Positions 63,584-64,000 of a stretch of 64,000 nucleotides of DNA are shown here, one piece after another (within the stretch, counting starts at the first letter, position 1; every line of letters begins with the position of its first letter). Source of the stretch: Akkermansia muciniphila (GTDB lineage: Bacteria; Verrucomicrobiota; Verrucomicrobiia; Verrucomicrobiales; Akkermansiaceae); NCBI GenBank assembly GCA_945888515.1, contig CAMDAD010000008.1, forward strand, positions 1-64,000. The letters are read 5' to 3'. The notes beneath the pieces are model-generated. The model was not told the DNA's origin. It saw nothing but the letters and a program-made list of their open reading frames with translations, and ran no database searches. A program made the translations under genes and the position numbers.

Positions 63584-64000
63584 TTATGTCAACTGCGAGC
63601 GGAAGTAGGCGAGTGTAGTGGCAAGACCTTCTTCTAACGAAAATTTTGGTCGCCATCCTGCGTTTCGCAATTTTTCTGAGCAAGCACGCGAGTTGCGCAC
63701 ATCGCCCGGTCGCTCTGCGAGGTGCATGATACGCGACTGGCTACCAGCTTCTGCTATGATATTGCTGGCAAGGTCATTGATGGTGATTTGCCCGCCGTAG
63801 CCGGCATTGAAAGTGCCGTGAATGTCATGTTGCGCCGCAAAGACCAGCGCACCGACAATGTCTTTCACGTAGATGAAATCGCGCGTGGCTCCGCCATCTC
63901 CGAAGATCGTGATGTCTTCATTTTTCAATGCTTTTTCGATGAATATGGGCACGGCGGCGGCGTAGGCTCCTCGGGGGTCTTGGCGTGGGCCGAAGACGTT
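63584..64000 (-). CDS. NAD-dependent nucleotide-sugar epimerase, C-terminal part (truncated by window edge)
   Basis: The 138 visible residues are the C-terminal portion of a UDP-glucose-4-epimerase/WbpP-like enzyme of the short-chain dehydrogenase family. Blocks seen are NVFGPRQDPRGAYAAAVP (read in from the right edge), then FGDGGATRDFIYVKDIVGAL, FNAGYGGQITIND, and the C-terminal GWRPKFSLEEGLA, typical of the extended SDR. The N-terminal Rossmann fold and catalytic YxxxK lie beyond 64000. The stop is 58 bases from the start of the methyltransferase gene, so it may be the upstream gene in a transcript, for sugar nucleotide or envelope polysaccharide synthesis. Confidence 0.9.
   Translation of the reverse strand, partial: NVFGPRQDPRGAYAAAVPIFIEKALKNEDITIFGDGGATRDFIYVKDIVGALVFAAQHDIHGTFNAGYGGQITINDLASNIIAEAGSQSRIMHLAERPGDVRNSRACSEKLRNAGWRPKFSLEEGLATTLAYFRSQLT

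Overview
The window is typical chromosomal DNA of a Verrucomicrobiota bacterium (probably order Verrucomicrobiales). The evidence is the paired Planctomycete/Verrucomicrobia-type PSD1 (DUF1549/DUF1553) and DUF1501 genes, an S1 sulfatase, a ThuA protein, a PAS-AraC regulator, the Bat/MoxR operon with its fused members, and an S8 protease with a verrucomicrobial C-terminus. Coding density is high. I saw no tRNA or rRNA gene, insertion sequence, prophage, integrase or CRISPR array. Most starts whose upstream bases I read have no Shine-Dalgarno sequence, and several are GTG starts overlapping an upstream stop.

Layout: 250-2188 (-) carries gapA and an exported PDZ protein, each followed by a clear terminator. 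2452-3081 (+) is an orphan family protein that overlaps, tail to tail, the end of a six-gene minus-strand operon (10895 to 3030): moxR, DUF58, DUF4381, batA, batB with TPRs, and a batD-batE fusion. Next come an L,D-transpeptidase (+), tex (-), and an ADP-ribosylglycohydrolase overlapping an amine-oxidase-like flavoprotein (-). A 530 bp gap without a firm gene then leads to transaldolase (-), divergent from PPK2 and pyrF (+).

20005-26909 holds a CdsZ-type zinc-ribbon protein, a zinc-ribbon membrane protein, hpf, thuA, an exported repeat protein, a NifU/IscU-like scaffold and a GlcD-type oxidase. 27024-31977 (-) reads HPr, nadB, a 46-residue membrane protein and PEP carboxylase. 32164-39383 (-) contains a large exported alpha-solenoid protein, mnmE, a double thioredoxin-fold protein, a DUF4870 protein and an S10 peptidase. 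39585-43103 (+) is a SNF2 helicase. 43153-47170 (-) is a scpB-pheA-membrane protein-recJ run.

47368-49842 (+) is the most suggestive locus. An H1-like/DksA fusion whose zinc finger has lost two of its four cysteines is followed by rpmG and rpsR, both without zinc ligands, and by folE2, the zinc-independent GTP cyclohydrolase. This resembles a zinc-sparing gene set, although no Zur site was recognised. 50057-61888 is an extracellular and catabolic region: a 1481-residue subtilase with four NDNF-type repeats, the DUF1501/PSD1 pair, the divergent PAS-AraC regulator and a sulfatase. The window ends with a rhodanese gene overlapping an RlmD/TrmA-type rRNA methyltransferase and the C-terminal part of an NAD-dependent sugar epimerase that runs off the right edge.
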